Shown piece by piece: positions 18,557-27,314 of a DNA stretch of 64,000 nucleotides (within the stretch, counting starts at the first letter, position 1; every line of letters starts with the position of its first letter). Both the position numbers and the translations under genes were made by a program. The DNA comes from an uncultured Collinsella sp. GTDB taxonomy: Bacteria > Actinomycetota > Coriobacteriia > Coriobacteriales > Coriobacteriaceae. The notes beneath the pieces are model-generated. The model had not been told where the DNA came from, ran no database searches, and was given only the letters and a program-made list of their open reading frames with translations. Location of the stretch: NCBI GenBank assembly GCA_902490305.1, contig CABUDI010000009.1:1-64000 (forward strand). Reading direction: 5' to 3'.

Positions 18557-19816
18557 TTAAATACGCTGCTTGGGCTCGGTGACGATGGCTCGAACGATGC
18601 GGGGGCGATCGGTGAGGTCGTGGACGATGCGCACGTCCGACAGACCCGCTTGACGACAGAGCTCGGCCGCAGCGTCGAGCGCGCCCTCGTAGAGCTCGCA
18701 GGCAAACAGGCCGCCGGCGCGCAGCATGTAGGGCGCCGCGTTGAGCAGACGGCGGAAGATATCGAGGCCGTCGGCGCCGCCCTCGAGCGCCAGATCGGGC
18801 TCAAAGTCCTTGACCTCGTGCGGCAGCGAGCGCATGACATCGGTGGGAATGTAGGGCGGGTTGGAGACGAGTACGTCAAAGGTGCCCCACTCTTCGCGGG
18901 GAATGGAACTCACCAGGTTCGTGAGGCTAAAGGCGACCTCGTCGGACGTGAGACCAAGCGCATCGCGGTTTTTGGTAGCAAGGTCGATGGCGCGCGGCTC
19001 GATATCGGTAGCAGTACAGGTGACATGGCCGCGACGCTCCCAGGCAAGCGAGAGCGAGATGCAGCCCGTGCCGCAGCCGACCTCGAGAACGCGGGCGATG
19101 CGGGGCTCGGCTGGGGCAGGTACGTTGGCCTCGGCGGCATCTTGCGCGGGAGTCGCCTGTTGGTCGTTGTCCTCAATGGCGATGCCGTATTCGTCGAGCT
19201 CGGGCTCGGGGGTTTCCACGGCCTCTGCTTCTGCCGCCTGCGCGGCGGCTTCCTCGGCCTCGCGATCGGCAAGTTCCTCGGCATAGGCGCGGCTACCGAG
19301 CACGTCGCTACCCAGCGCCGCCTCATCGGCAGCCGTCAGGTTAGCGGCACGGCGCTCGGCGGTCGCGCGTTCGTCTGCCAGCGCCGCCTCGGCTTTGCGA
19401 GCCTGCTCGACCTCATCGTTCCAAGGCAGCTCCACGCGCTGGCGGGCAGCGGCCTCGGGGCTCAGTACCTCGGCATCCAGATAGTCCAGGACTTCCTCGA
19501 CGAGCATCTCGGTCTCGGGGCGCGGGATGAGCACGCCGGGGGCGCACGCGACGTCGATCATGCGAAACTGCGTGCTACCGGTGATGTACTGCAGCGGCTC
19601 GCCCTTCGCGCGTCGGACGACTGCCGCGTGCATGGTCTCGAGCTGCGCTGCGTCGAGCGTCTCGTCCATGCGCATATACAAGTCGATACGCGCCAGGCCC
19701 GTTGCCGCACACAGCAGCCACTCGGCAGAAAGACGGGGATGCTCCTCACCGCGCTCGGCCAGGTACTCCTTGGTCCACTCGAGACAACGCTTGATGGTCC
19801 AGATCTCGTTTGCCAT
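18557..19816 (-). CDS. prmC: peptide chain release factor N5-glutamine methyltransferase, with large insertion
   Basis: Methylates the GGQ glutamine of RF1 and RF2. The N-terminal helical domain (residues 1-100, ending in LIPRPETE) and the Rossmann methyltransferase domain (LEVGCGTG, then NPPYIP catalytic motif) are both intact. Between them lies an extra stretch of about 115 residues (119-236) rich in Ala and Glu, predicted disordered or helical, absent from ordinary PrmC (about 280 aa; here 419). The frame runs to 19891, but GAGGGGAGG before the ATG at 19816 sets the start. prfA lies upstream, separated by repeated elements and its own promoter. Confidence 0.9.
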   Translation of the reverse strand: MANEIWTIKRCLEWTKEYLAERGEEHPRLSAEWLLCAATGLARIDLYMRMDETLDAAQLETMHAAVVRRAKGEPLQYITGSTQFRMIDVACAPGVLIPRPETEMLVEEVLDYLDAEVLSPEAAARQRVELPWNDEVEQARKAEAALADERATAERRAANLTAADEAALGSDVLGSRAYAEELADREAEEAAAQAAEAEAVETPEPELDEYGIAIEDNDQQATPAQDAAEANVPAPAEPRIARVLEVGCGTGCISLSLAWERRGHVTCTATDIEPRAIDLATKNRDALGLTSDEVAFSLTNLVSSIPREEWGTFDVLVSNPPYIPTDVMRSLPHEVKDFEPDLALEGGADGLDIFRRLLNAAPYMLRAGGLFACELYEGALDAAAELCRQAGLSDVRIVHDLTDRPRIVRAIVTEPKQRI

Positions 19817-19864
19817 GGGGTCCTCCCCTCTTAAGCGCCAGGCGGCGCGCGAATGTCGGAGCAG

Positions 19865-19891
19865 ATTGTACGCGAGGCCAGCGCTTGGCAA
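19865..19891 (-). promoter_or_regulatory. candidate prmC promoter
   Basis: On the minus strand, -35 TTGCCA (19891-19886) and -10 TACAAT (19870-19865) are 15 nt apart. The two hexamers are close to consensus though the spacing is short. Confidence 0.45.
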
Positions 19892-20208
19892 GGGACGATT
19901 GAAGGCGATTATCGAGAATCAGCCCAGATTTTTGCTTGGATTGCAATCGAAGCGTTCATTCGCCGACGTCTAAATCTGCATCCGTCAAGCTTTTGGCAAG
20001 GTTGCCCCAAAACTGACCAATATCTAACCAAGAACTTGCCAAATCACTTGACGCGCGACGCATCAAAAATCGCCCCGCAACTTCTTGAACGATTTTTTGA
20101 GCATTATTTTCAATAGCAGATGCACACCGTTAATTGCTTTAAGCAGGTAAGCAGCTCAAAGGCCATCACAGCTTATTGAATAACATCTCAAAGCAATGTG
20201 CCCAACCT

Positions 20209-20235
20209 AGTCATTTAAGAACGTCCCCAATGACT
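20209..20235. repeat. GTCCCC-core palindrome preceding structured element copy 2
   Basis: Arms AGTCATT and AATGACT enclose TAAGAACGTCCCC. Same family as 4608-4634 and 26232-26258. The structured element starts 13 nt later. Confidence 0.75.
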
Positions 20236-20248
20236 GCATCAAGGTCCC

Positions 20249-20410
20249 GCAGGTTGAGCATAAGTCAGCGAAAACGCCCCTAAGCGAGCAAGGTGACGTG
20301 AAAGAGGAGGGAAGCGTACTTTGGTACGCGACCGACGATTGAACGTCAGATTGCCGCTTAGGGGCGTTTGCAGCGTCGATCAGTTACGGCGTTTGGTAAA
20401 ACGCCGTAAC
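20249..20410 (+). ncRNA. structured repeated RNA-like element, copy 2
   Basis: Same length (162 nt) as copy 1. Long stem: AAACGCCCCTAAGCG 20272-20286 with CGCTTAGGGGCGTTT 20355-20369, perfect. Inner stem TGACGT with ACGTCA. Variable hairpin GCGTAC with GTACGC. 3' hairpin GTTACGGCGTTT with AAACGCCGTAAC, ending at the base before the prfA stop codon. Conserved unpaired segments include GCAAGGTG, GAAAGAGGAGGG and GCAGCGTCGA. Confidence 0.72.
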
Positions 20411-21478
20411 TTAAACTGCTTGTGCCAGCTTCTCGGCTCGCTCGGCGGCGGCAAGTGCCTCGATGACGGTGCCGAGCTGATCGCCCAGAAGGACGCCGTT
20501 GTAGGTGGAGTTAAAACCGATGCGGTGGTCGGTCACGCGGTCCTGGGGCTGGTTGTAGGTGCGGATCTTCTCGGAACGGTTGCCGTGGCCAATCTGGCTC
20601 TGGCGCTCGGCACCAAGCTCTGCCTGCTGCTTCTCGAGCTCCATCTCGTACAGACGGGCACGCAGCATCTGCATGCAGACCTCGCGGTTCTGGATCTGGG
20701 AACGCTGCTCCTGCGACTGCACCACGGTATTGGTGGGCAGGTGGGTGATGCGCACGGCGGAGTAGGTGGTGTTAACGCACTGACCGCCAGGGCCGGAGGC
20801 GCAGTAGGTGTCGATGCGCAGGTCGGACTGGTTGATCTGGACGTCGATCTCCTCGGCCTCGGGAAGCACGGCGACGGTTGCCGTGGAGGTCTGGATGCGG
20901 CCCTGGGACTCGGTCTTGGGGACGCGCTGGACACGGTGCACGCCGGACTCGAACTTCATAACGGAGTAGACGCGGTCGCCCTCGACCTTGAACTCGATGG
21001 ACTTAAAGCCGCCGGCCTCGCTCGGGCTGGAGTCAAGCACGGTGGTCTTCCAGCCGCGCGACTCGCAGAAGCGCTGGTACATCTTGTACAGATCGCCGGC
21101 AAAGATGGCCGCCTCGTCGCCACCGGCGGCGGAGCGAATCTCGACGATGGTGTTCTTGTCGTCGTTGGGGTCGCTCGGGATGAGCATGTACTTGATGTCT
21201 TCCTCGAGCTGGGGAAGCTTGGCCTCGTTTTCGGAGATGTCCATCTGGAGCATCTCCTTCTCATCGGCATCGGTGGTATCGTGGAGCATTTCCTTGGCGG
21301 CCTCGATGTCATCGAGCGCGCCGATGTACTCGCGCGAGGCGGCGATGAGGTCGGACTGGTGCGCGTACTCCTTGTTGAGACGCGCGAACTCCTTAATATC
21401 GGAGGCGACGGCCGGGTCGGAGAGCTTCTTCTCGAGCTCCTCGTAGGCCTTGATGATCTTTTCGAGCTTGTCGCGCAT
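20411..21478 (-). CDS. prfA: peptide chain release factor 1
   Basis: RF1 terminates translation at UAA and UAG. The GGQ loop (SGPGGQCVNTTYSAV), the RIQTSTATVAVLPE segment and the C-terminal helix are all present; 355 aa is standard. AAGGAG 7 nt before the ATG fixes the start. Its substrate relation to prmC downstream is functional: PrmC methylates the Gln of GGQ. A structured element on the opposite strand abuts its stop codon. Confidence 0.97.
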   Translation of the reverse strand: MRDKLEKIIKAYEELEKKLSDPAVASDIKEFARLNKEYAHQSDLIAASREYIGALDDIEAAKEMLHDTTDADEKEMLQMDISENEAKLPQLEEDIKYMLIPSDPNDDKNTIVEIRSAAGGDEAAIFAGDLYKMYQRFCESRGWKTTVLDSSPSEAGGFKSIEFKVEGDRVYSVMKFESGVHRVQRVPKTESQGRIQTSTATVAVLPEAEEIDVQINQSDLRIDTYCASGPGGQCVNTTYSAVRITHLPTNTVVQSQEQRSQIQNREVCMQMLRARLYEMELEKQQAELGAERQSQIGHGNRSEKIRTYNQPQDRVTDHRIGFNSTYNGVLLGDQLGTVIEALAAAERAEKLAQAV

Positions 21479-21687
21479 GGCGGGACTCCTTTATATGCGT
21501 GAAGGTGAAAATCGGCAGAGTTGATGGGGCGCGCGGCGCCACTGCGGGGGTAAGCCCGGCTAGAACATGTCGATCTTCAGATACATGCGCATCCCTTCGC
21601 GTATGGGGTACATAGTTGCGGTCTAACCCATACATGATAGCGTGCGCAGGCAAACCTGCATATAACCCGCACGGAATGATTGGACGT

Positions 21688-21741
21688 AGTCGTTGGGGAC
21701 GTTCCTTAACGACTAGTCGTTAAGGAACGTCCCCAACGACT
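21688..21741. repeat. two head-to-head GTCCCC-core palindromes forming a 54-bp perfect palindrome
   Basis: 21688-21714 and 21715-21741 are exact reverse complements that touch with no spacer. Each 27-bp unit itself has inverted ends AGTCGTT/AACGACT and the AAGGAACGTCCCC core. Confidence 0.85.
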
Positions 21742-21742
21742 A

Positions 21743-21769
21743 GCAAAGGGACTGTCGCTTTGTCACATT
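21743..21769. repeat. TGTGACAAAG-type palindrome at M20 peptidase stop
   Basis: GCAAAGGGAC pairs imperfectly with GTCGCTTTGT, followed by CACATTT. It ends at the base before the stop codon at 21770. Related copies lie at 23202, 26309, 43513 and 60944. Confidence 0.6.
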
Positions 21770-23185
21770 TTAGAGCGTTTGGAGTAGAGCGACGAGGAAG
21801 CGGATGCCCTGGAGGTAGGCGCGGCGGGTGATGCGCTCGTTGGTGCCGTGGACGCCGCGATCACATTCGTCGTCATCAACCACAAAGGCCGAGAAGCGAA
21901 TGCACTCAGGGCAAATGTGCTGGTAGTTGGCAGCGTCGGTCGCACCGATCACGGTCGAGGGCACAATTGCCACTGGCTCGAATGATCCATTTTCCTCCGT
22001 CCCCTTTGGATCACGGAAATAGCGGGCGGCGATGGAGCGAACCGCCTCGAGGCCGGGGCCACCGATGCGCGGGGACGGCGAGGGTTCGGAGCTGCCGGGG
22101 CCTAGCTCCACTTCGACACGACCGGCAAGGTCCGCCCCGGCAACCGCCTCACGGCAGCGCGCCACAACATCGGCCACGCTCGTGCCCTCGAGCATGCGGA
22201 AGTTGATATTAGCCCACATATCCTGCGGCATTACGTTGGCACCGGTACTGCCGCCTTCGATTTGCGTGGGCGCGCAGGTGGTGGTCACAAGCGGGTACAG
22301 CTTTTTGCTGGCGAGGCAGTCGCGCACGATGGCATCCTTGCTGGCAGCAATCTCGTCTGCGGTATAAAGCCCCAGCTCGACGAGCTGCGCGGCAAGCAGA
22401 TCGGTCACACGAGCCGGCCACTCGATATCGCAAATCGCGGCAATAGCGCGGCTGAGCACTTCGAGCGACGTGCCGCCGTAAGGGTTGGAAGAATGCCCGC
22501 CTTCGCTCTTCGTCTTGAGCACGATGTCGGCATAGCCCTTCTCGGCCAGGTCGGCGTGCATGAGCCAGCCCTCGCCCGCGGCATACTCGGCAGCAGAGAC
22601 GATGCGGTAGTCGCCCTCGTCGATCAGGTACTCAAGCTCAACGCCGCGCTCCTTGAGCGCGCGGCCGATGGAACCCGCGCCGTACTGCGTGGTCTCCTCG
22701 TCCTGGCCAAAGGCGAGCAGCAGCGTGCGCTCGTGCTGCCAACCGTGCGCCAGCGCATATTCGACCGCTTCGAGAATGCCCGCGACCTGGTCTTTCATAT
22801 CGATCGCGCCGCGACCCCAAATATAGGTGTCATCCACGTGCCCGCTAAAGGGATCGTGCGTCCAGTCCGTCTCGGTGCCCGGCACCACGGGAACCACGTC
22901 CATGTGGCCCATGAGCATGACCGGCTTGAGGGCGGGGTCGGTGCCGGCAAGCGTCACGAGCAGCGAATGGTCGATGAGCTCGACCTCGCCCGTCGCAAAC
23001 ACGCGCGGCCAGCCCTGCTGCATATAGGCGCGCAGGTCGTCAAACGCCTGCCAGTCCACCGTCTGGGCATCCATGCTCGAAATCGTCGGAAACGACAGCA
23101 CGCGGCCCAGGCGCTCGCACGCGCCGACCTCATCGATATCGGCAAAATCATCCTCGTGCGCAAAGAAGCGCCAAACCTCGGCCAT
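21770..23185 (-). CDS. M20 family metallopeptidase (carboxypeptidase S/PM20D1-like)
   Basis: A dinuclear-Zn exopeptidase or amidohydrolase. Motifs in order: GHMDVVP (His, Asp), WGRGAIDMKDQ (bridging Asp), FGQDEE (catalytic Glu, ligand Glu), SEGGHSSNP in the lid domain and GATDAANYQ near the end. Length (471 aa) and the WGRGAIDMK form fit the carboxypeptidase S branch. No signal peptide, so cytosolic. A TTG at 23197 also keeps the frame, but it overlaps the GGAGG ribosome site of the ATG at 23185. Substrate unknown. It lies upstream, on the same strand, of nothing but a repeat before the ABC importer genes. Confidence 0.87.
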   Translation of the reverse strand: MAEVWRFFAHEDDFADIDEVGACERLGRVLSFPTISSMDAQTVDWQAFDDLRAYMQQGWPRVFATGEVELIDHSLLVTLAGTDPALKPVMLMGHMDVVPVVPGTETDWTHDPFSGHVDDTYIWGRGAIDMKDQVAGILEAVEYALAHGWQHERTLLLAFGQDEETTQYGAGSIGRALKERGVELEYLIDEGDYRIVSAAEYAAGEGWLMHADLAEKGYADIVLKTKSEGGHSSNPYGGTSLEVLSRAIAAICDIEWPARVTDLLAAQLVELGLYTADEIAASKDAIVRDCLASKKLYPLVTTTCAPTQIEGGSTGANVMPQDMWANINFRMLEGTSVADVVARCREAVAGADLAGRVEVELGPGSSEPSPSPRIGGPGLEAVRSIAARYFRDPKGTEENGSFEPVAIVPSTVIGATDAANYQHICPECIRFSAFVVDDDECDRGVHGTNERITRRAYLQGIRFLVALLQTL

Positions 23186-23201
23186 GCCTTCCTCCAAAAA
23201 T

Positions 23202-23234
23202 AACGTGGCAAAGAGGCGGTCCCTTTGCCACGTT
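23202..23234. repeat. GTGGCAAAG-type palindrome
   Basis: AACGTGGCAAAG pairs with CTTTGCCACGTT around AGGCGGTCC. Same architecture as the TGTGACAAAG family with a compensated change in the arms. It starts 8 nt after the stop of the importer ATPase gene. Confidence 0.75.
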
Positions 23235-23242
23235 CGCTTGCA

Positions 23243-24028
23243 TTATTTGTCGTTGAGATAACGCGAGAGGAACTCGCGGGTGCGCTGGTGTTTGGGGTTG
23301 CCGAAGAGTTCGGCCGGCGCGGCGTCCTCGAGCACCACGCCCTTGTCCATAAAGACCACGCGGTCGGACACCGTGCGGGCAAAAGCCATCTCGTGCGTGA
23401 CGACGACCATGGTCATGCCGTCGGCAGCGAGCTTGCGCATGACCTCGAGCACCTCGCCCACGATCTCGGGATCGAGCGCGGAGGTAGGCTCGTCAAACAG
23501 CATGATCTGCGGGTTCATGCACAGGGCGCGGGCGATGGCCACGCGCTGCTTTTGGCCGCCGGACAGGCGACCCACGGCGGCGTGTGCGAACTTTTCGAGT
23601 CCCACGCTTGCCAGATGCTCTAGCGCGACCTTCTCGGCCTCGGCCTTGCTCATCTTTTTGAGCGTGACGGGCGCGAGGGTACAGTTGTCGAGCACATCCA
23701 TGTTGTTGAACAGGTTAAAGCCCTGGAACACCATGCCGATGTCCTCGCGGAGTTTATTGATGTTGCAGCGCTCGGCCGTGAGGTCCTGGCCGTGGAACCA
23801 GATATGGCCCGCGTCCGGGGTCTCGAGCAGGTTGAGGCAGCGCAAGAAGGTCGACTTGCCCGAGCCCGAGGCGCCGATAATGGTGACGACCTCGCCGGGA
23901 TTGACGGACAGGTCGATGCCCTTGAGTACCTCGAGCGATCCGAAGCTCTTACGCAGGCCCTCGACGCGGATAAGCGGCTCATTGGTCTGTGCGGCGGCCG
24001 CGGTGCCGGTAGTGGCGGTATCTGCCAT
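23243..24028 (-). CDS. polar amino acid ABC transporter, ATP-binding protein
   Basis: The ATPase of a glutamine/polar amino acid importer. Walker [11 protein letters not shown]-loop MVFQGFNLF, signature LSGGQKQR, Walker [13 protein letters not shown] and the H-loop THEM are all canonical. The ATG at 24028 has GAGGAGAATC upstream and follows the permease gene by 22 nt; an ATG at 24103 lies inside the permease gene and is rejected. The short Ala/Thr-rich N-terminus is unusual but harmless. 261 aa. Confidence 0.94.
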   Translation of the reverse strand: MADTATTGTAAAAQTNEPLIRVEGLRKSFGSLEVLKGIDLSVNPGEVVTIIGASGSGKSTFLRCLNLLETPDAGHIWFHGQDLTAERCNINKLREDIGMVFQGFNLFNNMDVLDNCTLAPVTLKKMSKAEAEKVALEHLASVGLEKFAHAAVGRLSGGQKQRVAIARALCMNPQIMLFDEPTSALDPEIVGEVLEVMRKLAADGMTMVVVTHEMAFARTVSDRVVFMDKGVVLEDAAPAELFGNPKHQRTREFLSRYLNDK

Positions 24029-24050
24029 GATGATTCTCCTCGTCTTAAGC

Positions 24051-25199
24051 CTAGTTAGAGCTGGGCAGCGTTGCCGGAGCCTCGGCGCCGAGCTTTTTGC
24101 CAAAGGCCTCGAGTAGGCGGCTCGCCACGAGCGTCAGGATCAGGTAGACCACGAGCGCCACGCAGTAGACCTCCATCTGGCGGTAGTACACGCCGGCGAC
24201 GGTGGTGGTGGCGTACATGAGGTCGAACACGCCGATGACCGAGAGCACCGACGAGTCCTTGATGTTGATGATGAGCTCGTTGGTGAGCGCCGGGATCGCG
24301 TTTTTAATGCCCTGGGGGAACACGACCTTGCGCATGGCCTGCCACTGCGACAAGCCCAGCGAGCGTGCCGCCTCGGCCTGGCCGGGGTCGATCGACTCGA
24401 TGCCGCCGCGCAGGACCTCCATCATGTAGGCGGTGGAGTTGAGCGAGATGGTGACGAGGCCGGCGGTGAAGGTACTCCAAATCTGGTTGGCCTGGGCAGT
24501 CTCGAAGCCCATGCCGCGCAAAACGGTGAAGCCCGCGTAATAGATGAGCAGGCCCTGGACCATCATGGGCGTGCCGCGCACGATGGTGGAGTAGACGGTC
24601 GCAAAGCCGCGGCCGATGCTCTTAAAGAAGCGTGTGAGGTCGTTATCCACGCGGTCGAACGTCTGGATGCGCAAAAACACAAGGAGCAGCGCCAGGAAGA
24701 ATGCGATGACGGTGCCGAAGGTCGCAAGTGCGATGGTGATCTCGATGCCACGGATGAAGAAGTCGCCGCTCTTGTAGGTCATGTAGACCAGGCTCGACAA
24801 AAAGTCGCTGGGGTTGGAATCCGAGACAATGCTCACCTGCACCAGATCGATAAACGACATGACGCAACGGTCGATAAAGAAGATCGCCGCGATGGCAACC
24901 ACGACATAGCTGCCCAAGCGCGCGCCGCGACGGAAGCGCTCGGAAGCAAACGGCGACGTTTCGCGATAGTCGTTCCAGTGCATGAGCTTGGTGACGAGCG
25001 CCGCCGCCGACACGATAATCCAGGCCCAAAGAATTGCCCAGAGGCAGTCCTGGAAGATACCGGTGGGGGCCAAGAAGCTCAGCGGCGTGGGGTTGCGCTG
25101 GCTAAACGCCAGGCCGAGCGCCGCGATAACGCTCGTGCCCAGGTATACATAACGGTGGTCTGCCTTGATAAAGGAGGCCAGGCGATTGATGGTTTTCAT
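24051..25199 (-). CDS. polar amino acid ABC transporter, permease
   Basis: A membrane permease of the His/Glu/Gln/Arg family. The C-terminal half holds the canonical core with the EAA loop ([20 protein letters not shown]) that docks the ATPase. The N-terminal about 130 residues add extra membrane segments not needed in minimal permeases (about 220 aa), bringing it to 382 aa. It lies 9 nt downstream of the binding-protein gene, ribosome site GGGAGG. Probably works as a homodimer, since no second permease is present. Confidence 0.93.
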   Translation of the reverse strand: MKTINRLASFIKADHRYVYLGTSVIAALGLAFSQRNPTPLSFLAPTGIFQDCLWAILWAWIIVSAAALVTKLMHWNDYRETSPFASERFRRGARLGSYVVVAIAAIFFIDRCVMSFIDLVQVSIVSDSNPSDFLSSLVYMTYKSGDFFIRGIEITIALATFGTVIAFFLALLLVFLRIQTFDRVDNDLTRFFKSIGRGFATVYSTIVRGTPMMVQGLLIYYAGFTVLRGMGFETAQANQIWSTFTAGLVTISLNSTAYMMEVLRGGIESIDPGQAEAARSLGLSQWQAMRKVVFPQGIKNAIPALTNELIINIKDSSVLSVIGVFDLMYATTTVAGVYYRQMEVYCVALVVYLILTLVASRLLEAFGKKLGAEAPATLPSSN

Positions 25200-25208
25200 G
25201 CTGCCTCC

Positions 25209-26135
25209 CTATGCCGGCTGACGGTCGAGGCACGCGTCCCACATTTGGTCGCGCTCCTCTTGGCTAATGCCCTTGAGTGTCTTGTCGATGAGTTTAAGCA
25301 GCTTGTCCGAGCCCTTGCGGCAGCCGACGTTTGCCGTGACCTCCTGCTTGAAACCCTCGCCCTCGGCAAATTGAATCGGCACGATACCCGGGTTTTGGGC
25401 CATATAGCCCTTCTCGTTCTCGGTGTTGTAGGTCACGGCGTCGCACGTGCCCTGCAGCAGATTCGAAAACACCGTGGGGACCGAATCGACCGGGTTTTTG
25501 TGCACAACGCCCGGGATCTCGTCGATGACAGTGTCGAGCATGGTGTCCTTTTGACCGAGCACCGTGGCACCGCTGAAGTCGCTGAGCTTGGTGGCGTTTT
25601 GGTAGGGCGAGCCCTCTTTTACGAACAGGCCAAAGTAACCAATGAAGTACGGATCGGAAAAGCCGACGGACTCCTCGCGCTCGGGCGTGGCGCTCATGCC
25701 GGCGATGATGAGGTCGATCTGGCCGTTGTTGAGCGAGTCGATAAGGCCCGAGAAGCTCTGCTTGACGGCGACGGGCTCGCCACCGAGGGCCTTGCAGACG
25801 ATCTTGGCGATCTGCACATCGTAGCCGTCGGCATAGGCGCCCTGCACGTTATCGATGGGGATGGTGTACTCGCTGGCCTCGGAGACCTGCCAGTTGTACG
25901 GAGCGTAGGCCGCCTCCATGCCGATGCGGATCTTATCCTTGCCGATCACGGAATCGGACAGGTCGTCGCGACCGCCGCCCGTCGTGGGCTGAACCACCTT
26001 GAGCGTGGACGGACGCTGGCAGCCGGCAAGCGCGCCGGCGACAACGGTCGCGCTCGCAGCGAGGGCGCTACCCAGAAAGATGCGACGGCTGCACACCGGC
26101 TGGGTCTGCATGCCGCGCTGTTGCCGAGGTTGCAT
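25209..26135 (-). CDS. polar amino acid ABC transporter, substrate-binding lipoprotein
   Basis: An extracellular receptor of the SBP_bac_3 family (IRIGMEAAYAPYNW near the mature start; DLIIAGMSATPER). The signal region is noteworthy: a twin-arginine-like SRRIFLGSA, a hydrophobic stretch and lipobox AGALAGC, so it may be a Tat-exported lipoprotein. Start at 26135 has GGGAAGG 6 nt upstream. First gene of a three-gene importer operon. Ligand cannot be told from sequence; acidic or polar amino acids are typical. Confidence 0.92.
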   Translation of the reverse strand: MQPRQQRGMQTQPVCSRRIFLGSALAASATVVAGALAGCQRPSTLKVVQPTTGGGRDDLSDSVIGKDKIRIGMEAAYAPYNWQVSEASEYTIPIDNVQGAYADGYDVQIAKIVCKALGGEPVAVKQSFSGLIDSLNNGQIDLIIAGMSATPEREESVGFSDPYFIGYFGLFVKEGSPYQNATKLSDFSGATVLGQKDTMLDTVIDEIPGVVHKNPVDSVPTVFSNLLQGTCDAVTYNTENEKGYMAQNPGIVPIQFAEGEGFKQEVTANVGCRKGSDKLLKLIDKTLKGISQEERDQMWDACLDRQPA

Positions 26136-26231
26136 CTGGTGCCTTCCCTATTTTGCGTTACTGACAATAAGACAGGATATACGCCCGCAACCAGCAGCGC
26201 GGCATGTGCGCGAAAAATTAATAGACACAGT

Positions 26232-26258
26232 AGTCGTTTAAGAACGTCCCCAATGACT
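26232..26258. repeat. GTCCCC-core palindrome
   Basis: AGTCGTT...AATGACT arms around TAAGAACGTCCCC, nearly identical to 4608-4634. It stands alone here, without a structured element after it. Confidence 0.75.
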
Positions 26259-26263
26259 ACCTA

Positions 26264-26300
26264 CCAAAAAGCCTCCCTGCCGGATGTGGCAGGGAGGCTT
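26264..26300 (-). terminator. intrinsic terminator of the mutarotase-like gene
   Basis: A perfect 13-bp stem: AAGCCTCCCTGCC (26269-26281) pairs with GGCAGGGAGGCTT (26288-26300). On the minus strand the stem leads into CTTTTTGG, downstream of the gene ending at 26342. Confidence 0.87.
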
Positions 26301-26308
26301 AGCGGGCG

Positions 26309-26341
26309 GGAAGGGACAAAGGGGCTGTCCCTTTGTCACAT
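26309..26341. repeat. TGTGACAAAG-type half palindrome at mutarotase stop
   Basis: GGGACAAAGGGGC pairs with GTCCCTTTGTC, followed by ACAT immediately before the stop codon at 26342. Same family as 43513 and 60944. Confidence 0.65.
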
Positions 26342-27235
26342 CTAGAGCAAGGTGACGCTAAAGCTACGTTTATCGGTAGCGCCGGGAGCCAAGGTGATGG
26401 TGTTGACCTTGTGCTCAAAGACGTCGTCCTCGGTGTCCATGGTGGTGTGACCGGTCCAGGGCTCGAGCGCCACAAACGGGGCGTCGTTGGCGGCAGACCA
26501 CACGCCGATGTACTTAAAGCCCTCAAAGTCGATCTTGACGCCGTGGCCCGACTTGCGGCCGCGCAGCGTGAGCGTGGAGCCCGGGGTATCGGTGAACATG
26601 ATGGCATCGTTATCGAAGCTGCGGTGCGTGATGGGCAGCACGTCCGAGTTATCGGGAGCCTTGTAGCTGCCCTCGAACGTCATAAGACCATCGGGCGTGA
26701 TGATGGGAGCCTCGTTGGTCCAAGCCTCGGTAAATGCCAGCTCGTAGTCCTCGAACGTCTCGTCCTCGGCACCGGGGGCGGGCACGTTAAATGCAGGGTG
26801 GCCGCCCACCGAGAACGGCAGGTCCACGTCGCCGGTGTTGGTGACGGCAAAGGTCTGGGTAAGCGTGGCGTCGCCGGTTAGGGCATAGGTCATGTTGAGC
26901 TTAAAGTGGAAGGGGAAGGCCTTGAGCGACTCGGGCGTATCGGTGATCTCGTAGGTAACGGACGAGCCGTCCTCGGAGACCTCGACCAGCTTGTGTTCGA
27001 CGATGCGCGCGAGTCCGTGGCGCGGCATCTCGCAGGTGCCGGCCGCAGACGTCGCCGTGTTGTTGCGCAGCGATCCCACGATGGGGAACAGAATGGGCGC
27101 ATGCTTGCCCCAAAAGGCCGGGTCGCCCTGCCACAGATACTCGTTGCCGTCGAGGGCAAGACTCGTGAGCTGGGCGCCCATGGAATCGATGGCCGCGGTG
27201 AGGCCGCCGCGCTTGATGGTGGTGACGGTGGACAT
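26342..27235 (-). CDS. aldose 1-epimerase family protein (LacX-like)
   Basis: A mutarotase-fold protein of the galactose mutarotase superfamily. Family features include APILFPIVGSLRNN near the substrate pocket, the MPRHGLAR segment and the catalytic-type GGHPAFNVP. At 297 aa it matches the LacX/YihR-like branch, whose precise sugar substrates are often unknown. The ATG at 27235 has GGAGGAAG upstream; a frame-open ATG at 27259 does not. A single-gene unit with its own terminator. Confidence 0.85.
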   Translation of the reverse strand: MSTVTTIKRGGLTAAIDSMGAQLTSLALDGNEYLWQGDPAFWGKHAPILFPIVGSLRNNTATSAAGTCEMPRHGLARIVEHKLVEVSEDGSSVTYEITDTPESLKAFPFHFKLNMTYALTGDATLTQTFAVTNTGDVDLPFSVGGHPAFNVPAPGAEDETFEDYELAFTEAWTNEAPIITPDGLMTFEGSYKAPDNSDVLPITHRSFDNDAIMFTDTPGSTLTLRGRKSGHGVKIDFEGFKYIGVWSAANDAPFVALEPWTGHTTMDTEDDVFEHKVNTITLAPGATDKRSFSVTLL

Positions 27236-27314
27236 GCTACTTCCTCCAAAAGTAAACAATAGTGTCGAGGGCTATTGTGCCACTCTTGGCGGCAAGGAGA
27301 AGCGGCAGGCGCAG

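Larger units (their letters stand above)
19817..20248. other. intergenic stretch between prmC and structured element copy 2
   Basis: About 430 bp with markedly lower GC than its surroundings from 19900 to 20210. It holds a prmC promoter at its left end and a GTCCCC-core palindrome at its right end. I find no convincing gene in either direction. Confidence 0.6.
21479..21769. other. intergenic region with palindromic repeats
   Basis: Holds the prfA leader at its right-hand neighbour side, a 54-bp perfect palindrome (21688-21741) and a TGTGACAAAG-type hairpin that touches the stop codon of the M20 peptidase gene. No coding sequence is supported. Confidence 0.6.

Noticed and set aside
19853..20116. 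87-codon rightward frame in the AT-rich gap before structured element copy 2
   Set aside because: No ribosome site, atypical composition, and it overlaps the prmC promoter on the other strand.
24029..24103. Upstream ATG for the ABC importer ATPase gene
   Set aside because: It lies inside the permease coding region and lacks a ribosome site; the ATG at 24028 has both position and GAGGAG.
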